NCBI RefSeq assembly: GCF_008362905.1
Contig: NZ_VFJB01000008.1
Coordinates: 1-64,000, forward strand
Direction: 5' to 3'
Source of the DNA: Deferribacter autotrophicus
Lineage (GTDB): Bacteria > Chrysiogenota > Deferribacteres > Deferribacterales > Deferribacteraceae
Length of the DNA stretch: 64,000 bases
Shown here: in pieces, positions 1-8,664 of the stretch
Numbering within the stretch: position 1 is the first letter of the stretch
How the letters are laid out: each line of letters starts with the position of its first letter
Made by a program: the position numbers and the translations under genes
The notes under the pieces: model-generated
What the model saw: the letters and a program-made list of their open reading frames with translations, nothing else
Told to the model about the DNA's origin: nothing
Databases searched by the model: none

Positions 1-65
1 GGATAATCATACTTTATATACAAATAAGAAAATTTGAAAAGATTATTTAACAACAAGATAGAGCT

Positions 66-713
66 ATGAAAAAGGATAGGCCTATATGTAACTATTTTTG
101 CATTTCACCTAATTTACTACACGAATCAAAATTAATAGATAAAAAGACACATGATGATATATTAAAGGACAAACAGTGTTTTAATAAGAGATTTAATGAG
201 AGATTTACATTTCAAGTGTTTCTCTCTTGTTCAGATGAATTTAATTTTGATTTAGAATGGAAATTAAATGATAAAGATCCGCCGGATATAGTAGCTAAAA
301 TACAAAAGTATAGCCTAGGATTTGAGTTAACTGAACTTGTTGATGGAGATAGTATTAAAAAAAGTATAAAGGAAGACAATAATGAATATTTTAGATTATG
401 GACTGAAGAAGAATTTATAAGAAAACTCACTGAATTATCTTACAGAAAAGATAAAAAAATGGAAAAAATAAGTAAATTATATTTTTTAAAAATATTGCTA
501 ATATATACAGATGAAGGATTTTTTGAAACTGACTTTAAATCAGAATTAGGTATGTGTTTAGCTAATGAAAACTTTAATAACCTTGACTCAATAAAACTTA
601 TGTTTAGTTATTCTCCAGATATGAAAAAATGCGAAATAATAAATCTCTTTGGTAATTCTAAGTATTATAATTTTATAAATAAAATAAAAGGTTCTGTAAC
701 GCAAAGTGTGTAA
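66..713 (+). CDS. Hypothetical protein, possibly nuclease-like
   Basis: A 215-residue protein I do not recognise. It has no signal peptide or membrane segment and is rich in Lys, Glu and Asp. Around residues 72-93 the pattern PPD, then IVAKIQKYSLGFELTEL, puts an acidic residue in front of a beta strand followed by ExTE. This is the spacing seen in some PD-(D/E)XK nucleases, but no clear catalytic Lys follows, so the idea is weak. The ATG has only a poor ribosome site (agatagagct). It stands alone at the left edge of a defence-rich, IS-scarred region. Confidence concerns its being a real gene, not its function. Confidence 0.55.
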   Translation: MKKDRPICNYFCISPNLLHESKLIDKKTHDDILKDKQCFNKRFNERFTFQVFLSCSDEFNFDLEWKLNDKDPPDIVAKIQKYSLGFELTELVDGDSIKKSIKEDNNEYFRLWTEEEFIRKLTELSYRKDKKMEKISKLYFLKILLIYTDEGFFETDFKSELGMCLANENFNNLDSIKLMFSYSPDMKKCEIINLFGNSKYYNFINKIKGSVTQSV

Positions 714-766
714 ATTTTTCTCGAAATATTTTAACTTAATAATGATAGAGAGGAAAATTTTATCTT

Positions 767-1047
767 CTCAACAGAGAAGAGATTAAAAGACTCATAAAAG
801 AAAAGAAATTAACTTTCCATGAAGATTTGCCATCAATTTTTTCTGAAATCATTAAAGATGTTGTATAAGCTATTTATGAAGATAAACTTACAGAGTTATT
901 TGATTTCTCGTTATGATAAATCATCTAATAAGGCAGATAATTTACGCAATGGTTATTGTTCCAAAACAGTATCCAGCTATGAAGAGAAAGAATTATCTGT
1001 ACGATTTATCATCAAGATATGTATTATAAGTAGGATTCTTTTTTTGT
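767..1047 (+). pseudogene. Remnant of an IS256-family (Mutator-type) transposase, N-terminal part
   Basis: Reading from 767 gives LNREEIKRLIKEKKLTFHED, an in-frame TAA at 866, then AIYEDKLTELFDF. After a one-base shift at about 908 the frame from 909 continues RYDKSSNKADNLRNGYCSKT. The second part matches the conserved N-terminal block of IS256 transposases (an acidic, then leucine-rich stretch, a Y-D-K pair, then N-x-RNG-x-x-K-T). An internal stop plus a frameshift and no catalytic DDE region mean it is dead. No terminal inverted repeats are visible nearby. Confidence 0.7.
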
Positions 1048-1128
1048 AGTCAATATGTTTTTTAAGTGATTCTCTTTTTTTCCGCCAGGGTTAAATCCTA
1101 ATAGCTAATAGGTATATTCCACCTTTTT

Positions 1129-1230
1129 TCAAGTATTCCATGAGCTATATATCAAATCTCCGTTTTTATTCATGTAATCACCTAATTCTTTTCCTATATA
1201 AGATATTAATTTTTCAGCTAAATAAGCCAT
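1129..1230 (-). CDS. Small ORF behind the AAA ATPase, perhaps a truncated gene
   Basis: A 33-codon frame starts at ATG 1230, preceded by a good ribosome site (gaggtg, 5-nt spacing), 27 bases after the stop of the AAA ATPase on the same strand. The peptide begins MAYLAEKLISYIGKELGDYM. The strong ribosome site and operon position suggest translation, yet the frame stops abruptly and about 80 bases further on lies other degenerate sequence. I read it as either a small protein or the surviving 5' end of a longer ATPase partner gene lost by mutation. Function unknown. Confidence 0.35.
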   Translation of the reverse strand: MAYLAEKLISYIGKELGDYMNKNGDLIYSSWNT

Positions 1231-1257
1231 TAAACACCTCAGTTTACTAATTGTTTT

Positions 1258-2838
1258 TTATTTAATTATATCAAAAATCTTATTTAAGACAAAATCTGGA
1301 TATGCTGTTTTTAATAAATGAAACAAACGAGAGAGATTCTTTAGCTGAAAATAAGTCAATGGATACTTTGCAATTCGATTAATTTCGATTTCTTCTATCG
1401 CTGGTAATAACTTTGCCAGCATATTTTTTCTGGTATTTTCATCAGGAAATTGTAATTGTATTTTAATATTGAATCTATTCTTTAAAGATTCTGGTAAGGA
1501 TTCCAATTTTTCTGTAGTAGCTATGAAAATCCCCCTAAAATTATCCAGTAGTTTTATGAAATTATTTAAAAATCTAATGTGTTTTAGATGTCCAAAAGCT
1601 TTAATTTCTGGTATTTTATGAAAAATGACATCTATGTTATCAAAAAATAAAATAGGTAAATTCTCTAAATCTTTATTAACCGTTTTGTAAAAAGTAAAAA
1701 TCTCGTTTAAAATTTGATAATTATAATTCAAATCAATTCCATCAAATGCTTTGTTATTGATTTCTAAGATTTCTTTGTTTGTAACCTTTGCTAAATAATA
1801 AGCAGTAGTTGTTTTACCAGTTCCACTTTCACCATAAAAAATTATTTTGATTGCAGTTGGAGAACAATTTTCTTTTGCAATTTTTGAGTCAACCTTTTCT
1901 AAAATTGTTTTTACTAAATCTAAATGTTTCTGTATTTCATTATTGAAAAAAACATTTTCAATTATAATTTCTTTACTTTTAAAGGTGATAATATCTGATA
2001 AGAAAAGCATATCTTTTTGAGACAAAAGTTTTGTTATCACAAGCTCATTTATTTTAAATTTTACATCAAATGGGTTTAAATAAGGATATTCTGAATCAAT
2101 CTGAATAATACTATCTCTCACTATTGGCAGTTCTTTTTTTAATATTGCGTAAAGGAATTTTAGCTTTTTGTGTATTGAAAAATTCATTATTTCTGCAAAA
2201 TTCTCGATCATTGGTTCTGGATAATGATAAGCTTCGAAATGAGTGGATAAAATATAAAGAAAAAATATCTGCTCTTCTTGAGAATATTTTGATAATAACT
2301 GATAAATATATAAAGACCTGTCTATTTTTTGCATTATATCATTGATAGATGATAGTAATAGTGAAGCAGATATATTTCCTGATATTCTCTCTTTTAACGG
2401 GTTCGTTAAGGCTTCTAAAACAGTATTATTGTCTTTCAGTTTTTCTGATGAAATTATAGGTTCTTCGCTTATCAATTTTTTTAAGACAGTTGCTTCTACC
2501 TTTATTTTGGGATTCAATATTGTTTCTTGGGTATCAAAAATATGTAATTCATTCGGTTTAGTTGTAATAAAGGTTTTATCTTCTAAGGCAATAATCAGTT
2601 TTAGAAGGCTTAAATATTCTTTTTTGGGCATATTTATTTTATCGCAAAAGTGTTTAATATCAACCCCTTTGATATCATCTATAGTTTTAGCAATTAAAAA
2701 TCCTAATAAATTTGCCTCATCATTATTTATATGAAAATAATCTTGTAAAACTTTTGTGAGTTCAGTGGAACTGTTTAATTTGCCCAATATCTTTTCATCA
2801 TTATAAACTTTTAAAATTTTCATTATCAATTGAGCCAT
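1258..2838 (-). CDS. AAA-family ATPase
   Basis: The protein has 526 residues. The last 200 form a classical AAA module: Walker A GESGTGKTTT near 334-343, a Walker-B-like strand ILFFDNID near 395 in which the usual Glu is Asn, a sensor-1-like strand IFIATTE, and an arginine-finger-like LKNRF. The first 300 residues are helical and unfamiliar. The fold suits ATP-driven remodelling of a protein or nucleic-acid partner; the missing Walker-B Glu suggests weak or altered hydrolysis. Ribosome site aaggggg precedes the ATG at 6 nt. It is divergent from the 3035 gene, and a 13-bp palindrome sits in each half of the shared promoter region. Substrate unknown; a defence role is inferred from neighbours. 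Confidence 0.8.
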   Translation of the reverse strand: MAQLIMKILKVYNDEKILGKLNSSTELTKVLQDYFHINNDEANLLGFLIAKTIDDIKGVDIKHFCDKINMPKKEYLSLLKLIIALEDKTFITTKPNELHIFDTQETILNPKIKVEATVLKKLISEEPIISSEKLKDNNTVLEALTNPLKERISGNISASLLLSSINDIMQKIDRSLYIYQLLSKYSQEEQIFFLYILSTHFEAYHYPEPMIENFAEIMNFSIHKKLKFLYAILKKELPIVRDSIIQIDSEYPYLNPFDVKFKINELVITKLLSQKDMLFLSDIITFKSKEIIIENVFFNNEIQKHLDLVKTILEKVDSKIAKENCSPTAIKIIFYGESGTGKTTTAYYLAKVTNKEILEINNKAFDGIDLNYNYQILNEIFTFYKTVNKDLENLPILFFDNIDVIFHKIPEIKAFGHLKHIRFLNNFIKLLDNFRGIFIATTEKLESLPESLKNRFNIKIQLQFPDENTRKNMLAKLLPAIEEIEINRIAKYPLTYFQLKNLSRLFHLLKTAYPDFVLNKIFDIIK

Positions 2839-2886
2839 ATTATCCCCCTTGTAAGTTTTGTGTTTTTATTGCTACACTAAGCAAGC

Positions 2887-2899
2887 GACAGATTTTGTC
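2887..2899. promoter_or_regulatory. Palindromic operator candidate, copy 1
   Basis: GACAGATTTTGTC is an almost perfect 13-bp palindrome lying about 50 bp upstream of the divergent AAA ATPase start. It matches the copy at 2975-2987 at 11 of 13 positions. A WYL-domain regulator is encoded 1.4 kb away and is the likeliest binder, by inference. Confidence 0.5.
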
Positions 2900-2974
2900 A
2901 TGCAATGAGATTTAAAGTTTTATTTCCAGTGTTAGAAAACGTAACAATATTTTTTGTTAATTTTTATCGTATGT

Positions 2975-2987
2975 GACAGAAATTGTC
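2975..2987. promoter_or_regulatory. Palindromic operator candidate, copy 2, abutting a -10 box
   Basis: GACAGAAATTGTC is followed one base later by TATTAT (2989-2994), a plausible -10 box for the plus-strand gene starting at 3035. A repressor bound here would block RNA polymerase. No good -35 is visible at the proper distance, so the promoter itself is tentative. Confidence 0.5.
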
Positions 2988-3034
2988 GTATTATCTGTGT
3001 ATATTGAAAAGAATCTATGATAAAGGAGGTTATT

Positions 3035-3532
3035 GTGGCGAAATCGATAGAGATCACTAAATTTAGGCAGATGTATGATTTTATAGTATTTTTGTTAACA
3101 AAGAGCTGTCATGAAATTTCCAAAAATAGGATAACTAAAGAACTCAGAAATTATGTAATTACAGGGATTTGTAACTGTATATCTGATGAAAATGACAAAT
3201 GCTACGGAACATGTTGTGGTTCTTTCTACCTATCTTCTATGTCAAATGAAGACGGAATTTTTCCTGCAGATGATTATTTCCTGTTCAGTTCAAATATAGG
3301 GATATTTATTTTTCATACTGATGAAAAAGGGCATTTGAAGGAGTGTGAATTTTTTTATGAAACTGAATTCTTTCCTGAATTTTATTTAGATATTTTAAAA
3401 TCATTTAAAACTGAAACTGAATTCGATTCGTTCATGAGATTCTTAAAGGTTAATAATGTAAAATTACGAACCTTGAGTGAGTTAAAAGAAATATTTAGGT
3501 ATGATAAATTAAACATTATTGAAGTGGAATAG
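3035..3532 (+). CDS. Hypothetical protein, first gene of a likely defence operon
   Basis: The start is GTG 3035, giving 165 residues: a strong ribosome site, AAGGAGG (3023-3029), lies 5 nt before it. An ATG at 3017 in the same frame would bury that site inside the gene. I do not recognise the family. Visible features are a cysteine cluster in the middle (ICNCISDENDKCYGTCC, roughly residues 50-66) that could bind metal or form disulfides, and a mixed alpha/beta C-terminal half. It is divergent from the AAA ATPase and followed at 42 bp by the UDG-fold gene, so it probably shares regulation with both. Confidence 0.65.
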   Translation: MAKSIEITKFRQMYDFIVFLLTKSCHEISKNRITKELRNYVITGICNCISDENDKCYGTCCGSFYLSSMSNEDGIFPADDYFLFSSNIGIFIFHTDEKGHLKECEFFYETEFFPEFYLDILKSFKTETEFDSFMRFLKVNNVKLRTLSELKEIFRYDKLNIIEVE

Positions 3533-3546
3533 TTTTGTGATATAAT
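3519..3546 (+). promoter_or_regulatory. Promoter candidate before the UDG-fold gene
   Basis: TTGAAG (3519-3524), a 16-bp spacer and TATAAT (3541-3546) lie at the end of the previous gene. A second TATAAT is at 3552-3557. The 42-bp gap to the next gene and the perfect -10 support a separate start point. Confidence 0.45.
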
Positions 3547-3574
3547 TTTAGTATAATTATTAAGGGGGGGATAT

Positions 3575-4225
3575 ATGTGTAAAACGTGGGCTGAAAATCT
3601 TCTAAAAGATGTCAGTACTTTTTATGAGAATTTCAAGGAATTTAATCAAGAATATGGATTTGCAGTTTTTTACTCTCCAATAAGATTAAACCCAGAACTA
3701 ATGATAATTGGTTACAATCCTGGGGGAGATGAAAAAGATTTTAATAAAGAAGAAGCTATGAGTATTCCAGAAAAACATGAGTATATTACGTATAAAGATG
3801 ATAAAGACTATAAAGCTGCAAAGAACATGTATGAATTGTTTAAAAGACTTAATAAAACTCAGCTTTTAGAAAACAGTATAAAATTAAATATGATCTTTTT
3901 TAGAACAAAAAACATCGCTAAATGGAAAGAAATCAATAAAAAAATTCGGATTGAGATAGAAGAGTACTGCTTTAATAAAGTGAAAGAAATAATAGAAAAA
4001 TTAAAACCCAGAATCCTTTTAATAGAGGGGATCAAAACTTTTGATTTATTTATTGATAAGATAATTTCTGAAAGATTCCATAAAAGCTGCAAAGTAGAAT
4101 GTAAAAAAGTTAATAATAAAAGAATATTATGTAAATGTTCTTTTGATAACATTAAAGTATTAGGTATTATACATCCTTCACACATTATATGGGAAGTAGA
4201 AAATTATTTAAAAATGGAGTTATAA
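3575..4225 (+). CDS. Uracil-DNA-glycosylase-fold protein
   Basis: This 216-residue protein carries the two hallmark motifs of the UDG superfamily in the right order: a strand plus GYNPGG near residue 47 (motif A, GxxPG type) and IIHPSH near residue 204 (the His-Pro-Ser motif). Between them a strand, ILLIEGIKTFDLF, fits the family's central sheet. Family members flip out and excise uracil or modified bases. It is not a housekeeping UDG by neighbourhood: it lies among defence-type genes next to a modification-dependent (McrBC-like) system. Excision of modified phage bases is a reasonable inference. Ribosome site aaggggggg lies 6 nt upstream. Substrate unknown. Confidence 0.75.
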   Translation: MCKTWAENLLKDVSTFYENFKEFNQEYGFAVFYSPIRLNPELMIIGYNPGGDEKDFNKEEAMSIPEKHEYITYKDDKDYKAAKNMYELFKRLNKTQLLENSIKLNMIFFRTKNIAKWKEINKKIRIEIEEYCFNKVKEIIEKLKPRILLIEGIKTFDLFIDKIISERFHKSCKVECKKVNNKRILCKCSFDNIKVLGIIHPSHIIWEVENYLKMEL

Positions 4226-4323
4226 TTTTAAAGGAAATTGGCAATACTGCACATTATTAATTAAGTTTATAGAAATAGAGCGTTAAAAACTAAATTTAAA
4301 AAGTTATTAATTTATATAGTGGT

Positions 4324-5244
4324 ATGAACAAACTTTATACAGCACTTAGATTAATAAGATTATTGAATGAACGGAAAAAGATAAATTCCAAAATTGTGGC
4401 TGAAGAATTAGAGGTGAGCATTCGAACTGCTCAAAGATACTTACAAGAGTTACAAGTATTACCTGGTATTACATATGATGAAAATGATAAATCATATAAG
4501 TTATTAGAAAATTATAGATTTGAAGGGACAATTTTATCCCAGACAGAACTGTATTATATTAACGCTTTATTTGATTTTATAAGCAGAGATCTTAATGAAG
4601 TTTCTGCTAAATATATTGAGAATCTGAAAAAGAAAATATTTCACTTAAATAGTCTTACATCACCAGTGAGTTTTTTATATGTGGATAATGTAGAGTTTGA
4701 TAAGATATCACCAGTTTTATCTAAATTAGAACAGGCAATTAAGGACAAACAAAGGATTAAGTTTTTTTATAAAAGATATAATAGGGATTATACAGTGAAT
4801 CCCTATAAAATAGTTTTATCAGAAGGGTTTTGGTATTTAGTAGGTGAACATGATGATGTTTTAAAGAAGTTTTTAGTTGATCAGATTGAGAAGCTTAATT
4901 TATTGGATAGTTTTTTCGTACCAAAAATGGATGTTGATAAGCTTTTAAATTCAGCAAATAATATTTGGTTTTCGGAAGATGAAAAAGATGATGTTGTTAT
5001 AAAAGTTGATAAAATTGTTGCTGATTATTTTAGAAGGAAAAAATGTTTAACAGGACAGATTATAGAATCTGATTTAGGAGATGGACTTGTAGTAAGATTT
5101 ACTGTTTTTAATGATTCTGATTTTATTTATCAAATAATTCGCTGGGCACCGTACATAGAAGTTATTTCACCAAAGAAATATAAAGAAGTCCTGAGAGAAT
5201 ATTTAATAAATTCACTTAGAAAAATATCAGACGACAGAAACTGA
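4324..5244 (+). CDS. HTH-WYL transcriptional regulator
   Basis: The protein has 306 residues. Residues 1-60 are a DeoR/HTH_11-type helix-turn-helix (NSKIVAEELEVSIRTAQRYL). The WYL domain covers about 135-220 and contains the signature GFWYLVGEHD near 172. A C-terminal extension of about 80 residues follows, as in many WYL proteins. WYL regulators often sense nucleic-acid ligands and control defence loci such as BREX and CBASS. Palindromes at 2887, 2975 and 5233 (overlapping its own stop codon) are possible binding sites. It sits between the UDG-fold gene and the AddAB/McrBC-like operon, both on the same strand, so it may control either side. The ribosome site is weak. Confidence 0.85.
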   Translation: MNKLYTALRLIRLLNERKKINSKIVAEELEVSIRTAQRYLQELQVLPGITYDENDKSYKLLENYRFEGTILSQTELYYINALFDFISRDLNEVSAKYIENLKKKIFHLNSLTSPVSFLYVDNVEFDKISPVLSKLEQAIKDKQRIKFFYKRYNRDYTVNPYKIVLSEGFWYLVGEHDDVLKKFLVDQIEKLNLLDSFFVPKMDVDKLLNSANNIWFSEDEKDDVVIKVDKIVADYFRRKKCLTGQIIESDLGDGLVVRFTVFNDSDFIYQIIRWAPYIEVISPKKYKEVLREYLINSLRKISDDRN

Positions 5245-5245
5245 C
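5233..5245. promoter_or_regulatory. Palindromic operator candidate, copy 3
   Basis: GACAGAAACTGAC overlaps the WYL gene stop codon. It matches copy 2 (2975) at 11 of 13 positions and would be a perfect palindrome with one base change. It lies about 210 bp upstream of the promoter candidate of the 5548 operon, so control of that operon from here is less direct. Confidence 0.35.
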
Positions 5246-5291
5246 GCTTATTGGGATTATAATAATTATAAAACTGACATTAGAGGTATTC

Positions 5292-5423
5292 ATGAAGCAT
5301 GATTTACCTTATTTAAAGGGCACATCGCTTTGGTTATCCTTAATTTTAGCTATTAAAGAGTTGTATGGTTTTTCTAATAGAAAATTAGTAGAGGTAGTGA
5401 AGCAAGTTGCAATTAGAATTTAA
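5292..5423 (+). pseudogene. Short ORF, probably a transposase scrap
   Basis: A 43-codon frame with ribosome site agaggt reads LKGTSLWLSLILAIKELYGF, then SNRKLVEVVKQ. The KELYG-x-S-x-R-x-L pattern recalls the N-terminal region of IS5/IS1182-type transposases. It is far too short to act. Family assignment is a guess. It fills most of the 300-base gap between the WYL gene and the next operon. Confidence 0.3.
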
Positions 5424-5454
5424 AATGAAATTTATTAAAACAGCATACGTTATT

Positions 5455-5484
5455 TTAAACTAATAGATGAAATTATGCTATAAT
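5455..5484 (+). promoter_or_regulatory. Promoter candidate for the AddAB/McrBC-like operon
   Basis: TTAAAC (5455-5460), an 18-bp spacer and a perfect TATAAT (5479-5484) lie 63 bp before the first gene. The leader between them is purine-rich (ggtggggcaatgagggtggg). No palindrome overlaps it. Confidence 0.5.
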
Positions 5485-5547
5485 TATTTTTGGTGGGGCA
5501 ATGAGGGTGGGTAACTTTTGTTAAGGGGGATGTAAAGAGGGTTAAAC

Positions 5548-8500
5548 ATGAGTGATAAAGAATCAAATCAATTTATTAATAGCTTATGTATTGAAGCTTC
5601 GGCAGGATCAGGCAAGACTTATCAGCTTGCTAAAAGATTTATTCATTTACTAACATTATACTTACTATCTAAAAAATCAAATGTTAGCAGGAAAACCTGT
5701 GAAGTATCTAATCCAGGAATAGATGATGAATTTTTATATCCTGATTCAATTGGCTCTATTGTTGCGATCACATTTACTAATAAAGCGGCAGCTGAGATGA
5801 AAGAAAGAGTAATACTGTTTTTAAAAAAATTAGCAGGTATTTATAAAGATAGTAAATTTGATAAGACTAATTTTAATGTTGAAGAAAGAGATGCTTTAGC
5901 ATTGTTAGTAGATATAATAAAAAATCATAGTGATTTTAATATCACTACAATTGATTCATTTATGAATAGAATTTTAAAAGCATTTGCAATCGATTTAAAG
6001 ATTTATCCCGATTACGAAATTACATTTGATAGGGATGAAATTTTTCAACTTGCAATAGATGATCTTATTACAGATCCAAGTAATTTTAACGATTTACTCA
6101 ATTTTCTTAATAGTCTTTTATTTTTGGAATATAAGGGTATGAATGCAGAATATATCATTAGGCAAGGAATCGAGAAGTTTAGAGATTTAGATATTCCTGC
6201 CGGTTTATTAACTTTTGATGATTTATGTGACAAATTTCAAGTAACTTCTAAAAATTTGAGAAAAATAAAAACTGAGATAGAAAATAGTATATTAAGTCAC
6301 ATTTCTTACTTTGAACGTGTTATTGAACATAATGTCGGTATCTTTCATGGGAATAAAATAAGAAAATTTAGGAACTTAAGTTTTGATAAATTGATTGAGA
6401 AGTATAGTGATTTTAAAGCTATTGTCGAGGCTGATTCTTTAATAACATTATATCGTAAAGGGAAATCTTTAGATAGTTTAAAAGAAAGTGAATTTATTTC
6501 AAAATTAAAAGTATGTGTTTCAGCTGTTGAGAAATATATTTTACTAAAACATGTGTATGAAACTAACTCTGTAGCTGTTCAGTTAAGAAAGTTTAGGCAG
6601 AAAGAAACAGAGATTAAGTCATTTTTAAATATTGTTGATGGGAGTAGGATAGCTAAAGATGTAAGTGATATTTTACTAAAGGATTCAGGTGTCAGTTATG
6701 CTTTTTGTAGGTTAGGGGAAAGGATATCACATTATTTGATTGACGAGTTTCAGGATACATCGAAGGAACAGTTTGATGCTATATACCACCTAATTGAAAA
6801 TGCCGTTGCAGAAGGTGGTTCATTATTTATAGTTGGTGATAAAAAGCAGGCAATATATGCGTGGAGAGGCGGAGATTATACAATATTTGATGAAGTACTT
6901 GGGAAAAACAACTTGAGAATAGCACAAGATTATATCAACACGAATTACCGTTCTTCTAAAAATGTAGTTGAAGTTAATAATAAGATTTTTGATGTTAACA
7001 ATATCTTTAACAATGATTTTAACGATGTATTAGATAACCAATATAAGAATCTTTTGGCTGATAAGTTAAAACAAGCCATCGAAGATATTTACAAAAAATC
7101 ATCTCAAAACAACTATATTGATTCAGAGGGGTATGTAGAAATTAATTTAAGAGAAATGAATGATGACAGCAGTGAATCTATTGAAGAAGATTTTTATCAT
7201 CATGAATTTAAAAATATTCTAAGCAAGCTACTTTACGACAAAAAAATTAAACCATCTGATATAATGATTTTATTAAGAAGTAAGAAGAATATTGATAAAG
7301 TGGTAGAGTGGGTAAGAAAGGATTTTCCAGAGATTCCGTTTATTACAGAAGATTCTCTTGTGCTATTAAATAATTTTGAAATTAAAAAAATTCTTTTGTT
7401 ATTGTCAGCCGTTATTTATTCAAATGATGATAGTTACAAATCTGCTTTGAAGATAGTAGGCATAGAACCAGCTATTGTTAGTGAAATAGAGGAAGATGTA
7501 AAACTATTATCACCATATGAAGTTTTTTGTAAATTAATGAGTTTGGATATTTTTGATGTAGATAACAATAGATTGTATTTTGATAGGTTATTAGAAGAAG
7601 TTTTGAAATTGACCGAGTCCCAAAAGAGTTTGGAAGATATATTAGAGTATTTTTATAATAATAAAGATATAACAATTACTATTAGCGAGGATTTGGATGC
7701 CTTAAAGATAATGACAATCCATAAAGCAAAAGGACTTGAAAGTCATACAGTAATTATTCCCTTTTATGACTGGAGTCTATACGATACTAAAAATATAACA
7801 ATTTATGATAGTGTAAACATTTCGTCTTTGACACAAAATGACGAATATGTGTTTGTTAAAATCAGCGGTGATTTAAAAGATATTTTACCGGATGCTAAGG
7901 AAAAATATTTTGAGCACGTAAAGACAAAATTTATAGAGTCTCTTAATCTTATGTATGTCGCCAACACAAGAGCAAAAGAGAATTTATTTATACTAGGCGC
8001 TTACAAACTTACAAAAGAAGGTAAATACGGTAAAACAATTACTGCGGCAAATTTATTACATATGATTTTAAATAAAATAAAAGAGAGTGATAACCTTGAA
8101 TATCCTTACATAATTGGAGATTTGAAAAGTGAATGTCAACAAGATAAGTCAAAAGAAGTTCATCATAACTATAAATTGAAAATAAATTCTACTTTTAGGG
8201 AATTTTTAAAAGTTTATCCAGAAAATTACTTTTTAAATCTTACTCCTACTGAGAAATTATTGGGTGAGTTATATCACATGGCTATGTCATATATTGGAAA
8301 GATAGAAGAAAATGATGATTTAGATAGTATAATAAAAAACGCTTGTGACAAAGCATCTAAAATTCTTAAATATAAGGATGAGATTGTGATAGATTTAATG
8401 AAAAGAACATTAGTTGATTTAAGGAATTATTATTATGAAATAGATGATTATTGGAATGAAAAAGAACTTGTTGATAGACAAGGGAGAATTTTCAGACTCG

Positions 8501-8664
8501 ATAGGTTAGTAAAAAAAGGTGATTGTTATTACATAATTGATTTTAAAACAGGAGAAAAAGAACATAAGCATGAATCACAGCTAAAAGATTATATGAAGTT
8601 TTTTAATAATGCTAAAGGTGTTATTTATTATACAGAAACAGGAGAGATTGTAAGTGTCAGTTAA
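5548..8664 (+). CDS. AddA/RecB-like UvrD-family helicase-nuclease
   Basis: The 1038 residues carry the full SF1A helicase set in order: Walker A ASAGSGKT near 17-24, motif Ia ITFTNKAAAEMK near 75, motif II LIDEFQDTS near 397, motif III VGDKKQAIYAWRGGD near 428, motif IV NYRSS near 470, motif V MTIHKAKGLE near 721, motif VI LMYVANTRAKE near 802. The C terminus is a RecB-type PD-(D/E)XK nuclease: a His in ELYHMA, FRLDRL, IIDFKTG near 995 and QLKDYM. Known relatives unwind and degrade DNA ends. It starts a four-gene operon and overlaps the next gene by 11 bases. It could be the cell's own AddA, but tight coupling to McrC/McrB-like genes in an accessory region argues for a defence role. Confidence 0.9.
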   Translation: MSDKESNQFINSLCIEASAGSGKTYQLAKRFIHLLTLYLLSKKSNVSRKTCEVSNPGIDDEFLYPDSIGSIVAITFTNKAAAEMKERVILFLKKLAGIYKDSKFDKTNFNVEERDALALLVDIIKNHSDFNITTIDSFMNRILKAFAIDLKIYPDYEITFDRDEIFQLAIDDLITDPSNFNDLLNFLNSLLFLEYKGMNAEYIIRQGIEKFRDLDIPAGLLTFDDLCDKFQVTSKNLRKIKTEIENSILSHISYFERVIEHNVGIFHGNKIRKFRNLSFDKLIEKYSDFKAIVEADSLITLYRKGKSLDSLKESEFISKLKVCVSAVEKYILLKHVYETNSVAVQLRKFRQKETEIKSFLNIVDGSRIAKDVSDILLKDSGVSYAFCRLGERISHYLIDEFQDTSKEQFDAIYHLIENAVAEGGSLFIVGDKKQAIYAWRGGDYTIFDEVLGKNNLRIAQDYINTNYRSSKNVVEVNNKIFDVNNIFNNDFNDVLDNQYKNLLADKLKQAIEDIYKKSSQNNYIDSEGYVEINLREMNDDSSESIEEDFYHHEFKNILSKLLYDKKIKPSDIMILLRSKKNIDKVVEWVRKDFPEIPFITEDSLVLLNNFEIKKILLLLSAVIYSNDDSYKSALKIVGIEPAIVSEIEEDVKLLSPYEVFCKLMSLDIFDVDNNRLYFDRLLEEVLKLTESQKSLEDILEYFYNNKDITITISEDLDALKIMTIHKAKGLESHTVIIPFYDWSLYDTKNITIYDSVNISSLTQNDEYVFVKISGDLKDILPDAKEKYFEHVKTKFIESLNLMYVANTRAKENLFILGAYKLTKEGKYGKTITAANLLHMILNKIKESDNLEYPYIIGDLKSECQQDKSKEVHHNYKLKINSTFREFLKVYPENYFLNLTPTEKLLGELYHMAMSYIGKIEENDDLDSIIKNACDKASKILKYKDEIVIDLMKRTLVDLRNYYYEIDDYWNEKELVDRQGRIFRLDRLVKKGDCYYIIDFKTGEKEHKHESQLKDYMKFFNNAKGVIYYTETGEIVSVS

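Noticed and set aside
819-1049. Open frame read as an intact 76-residue gene
   Set aside because: Its first third is out of frame with the transposase homology; only the part after 909 matches, so it is a fragment created by frameshift.
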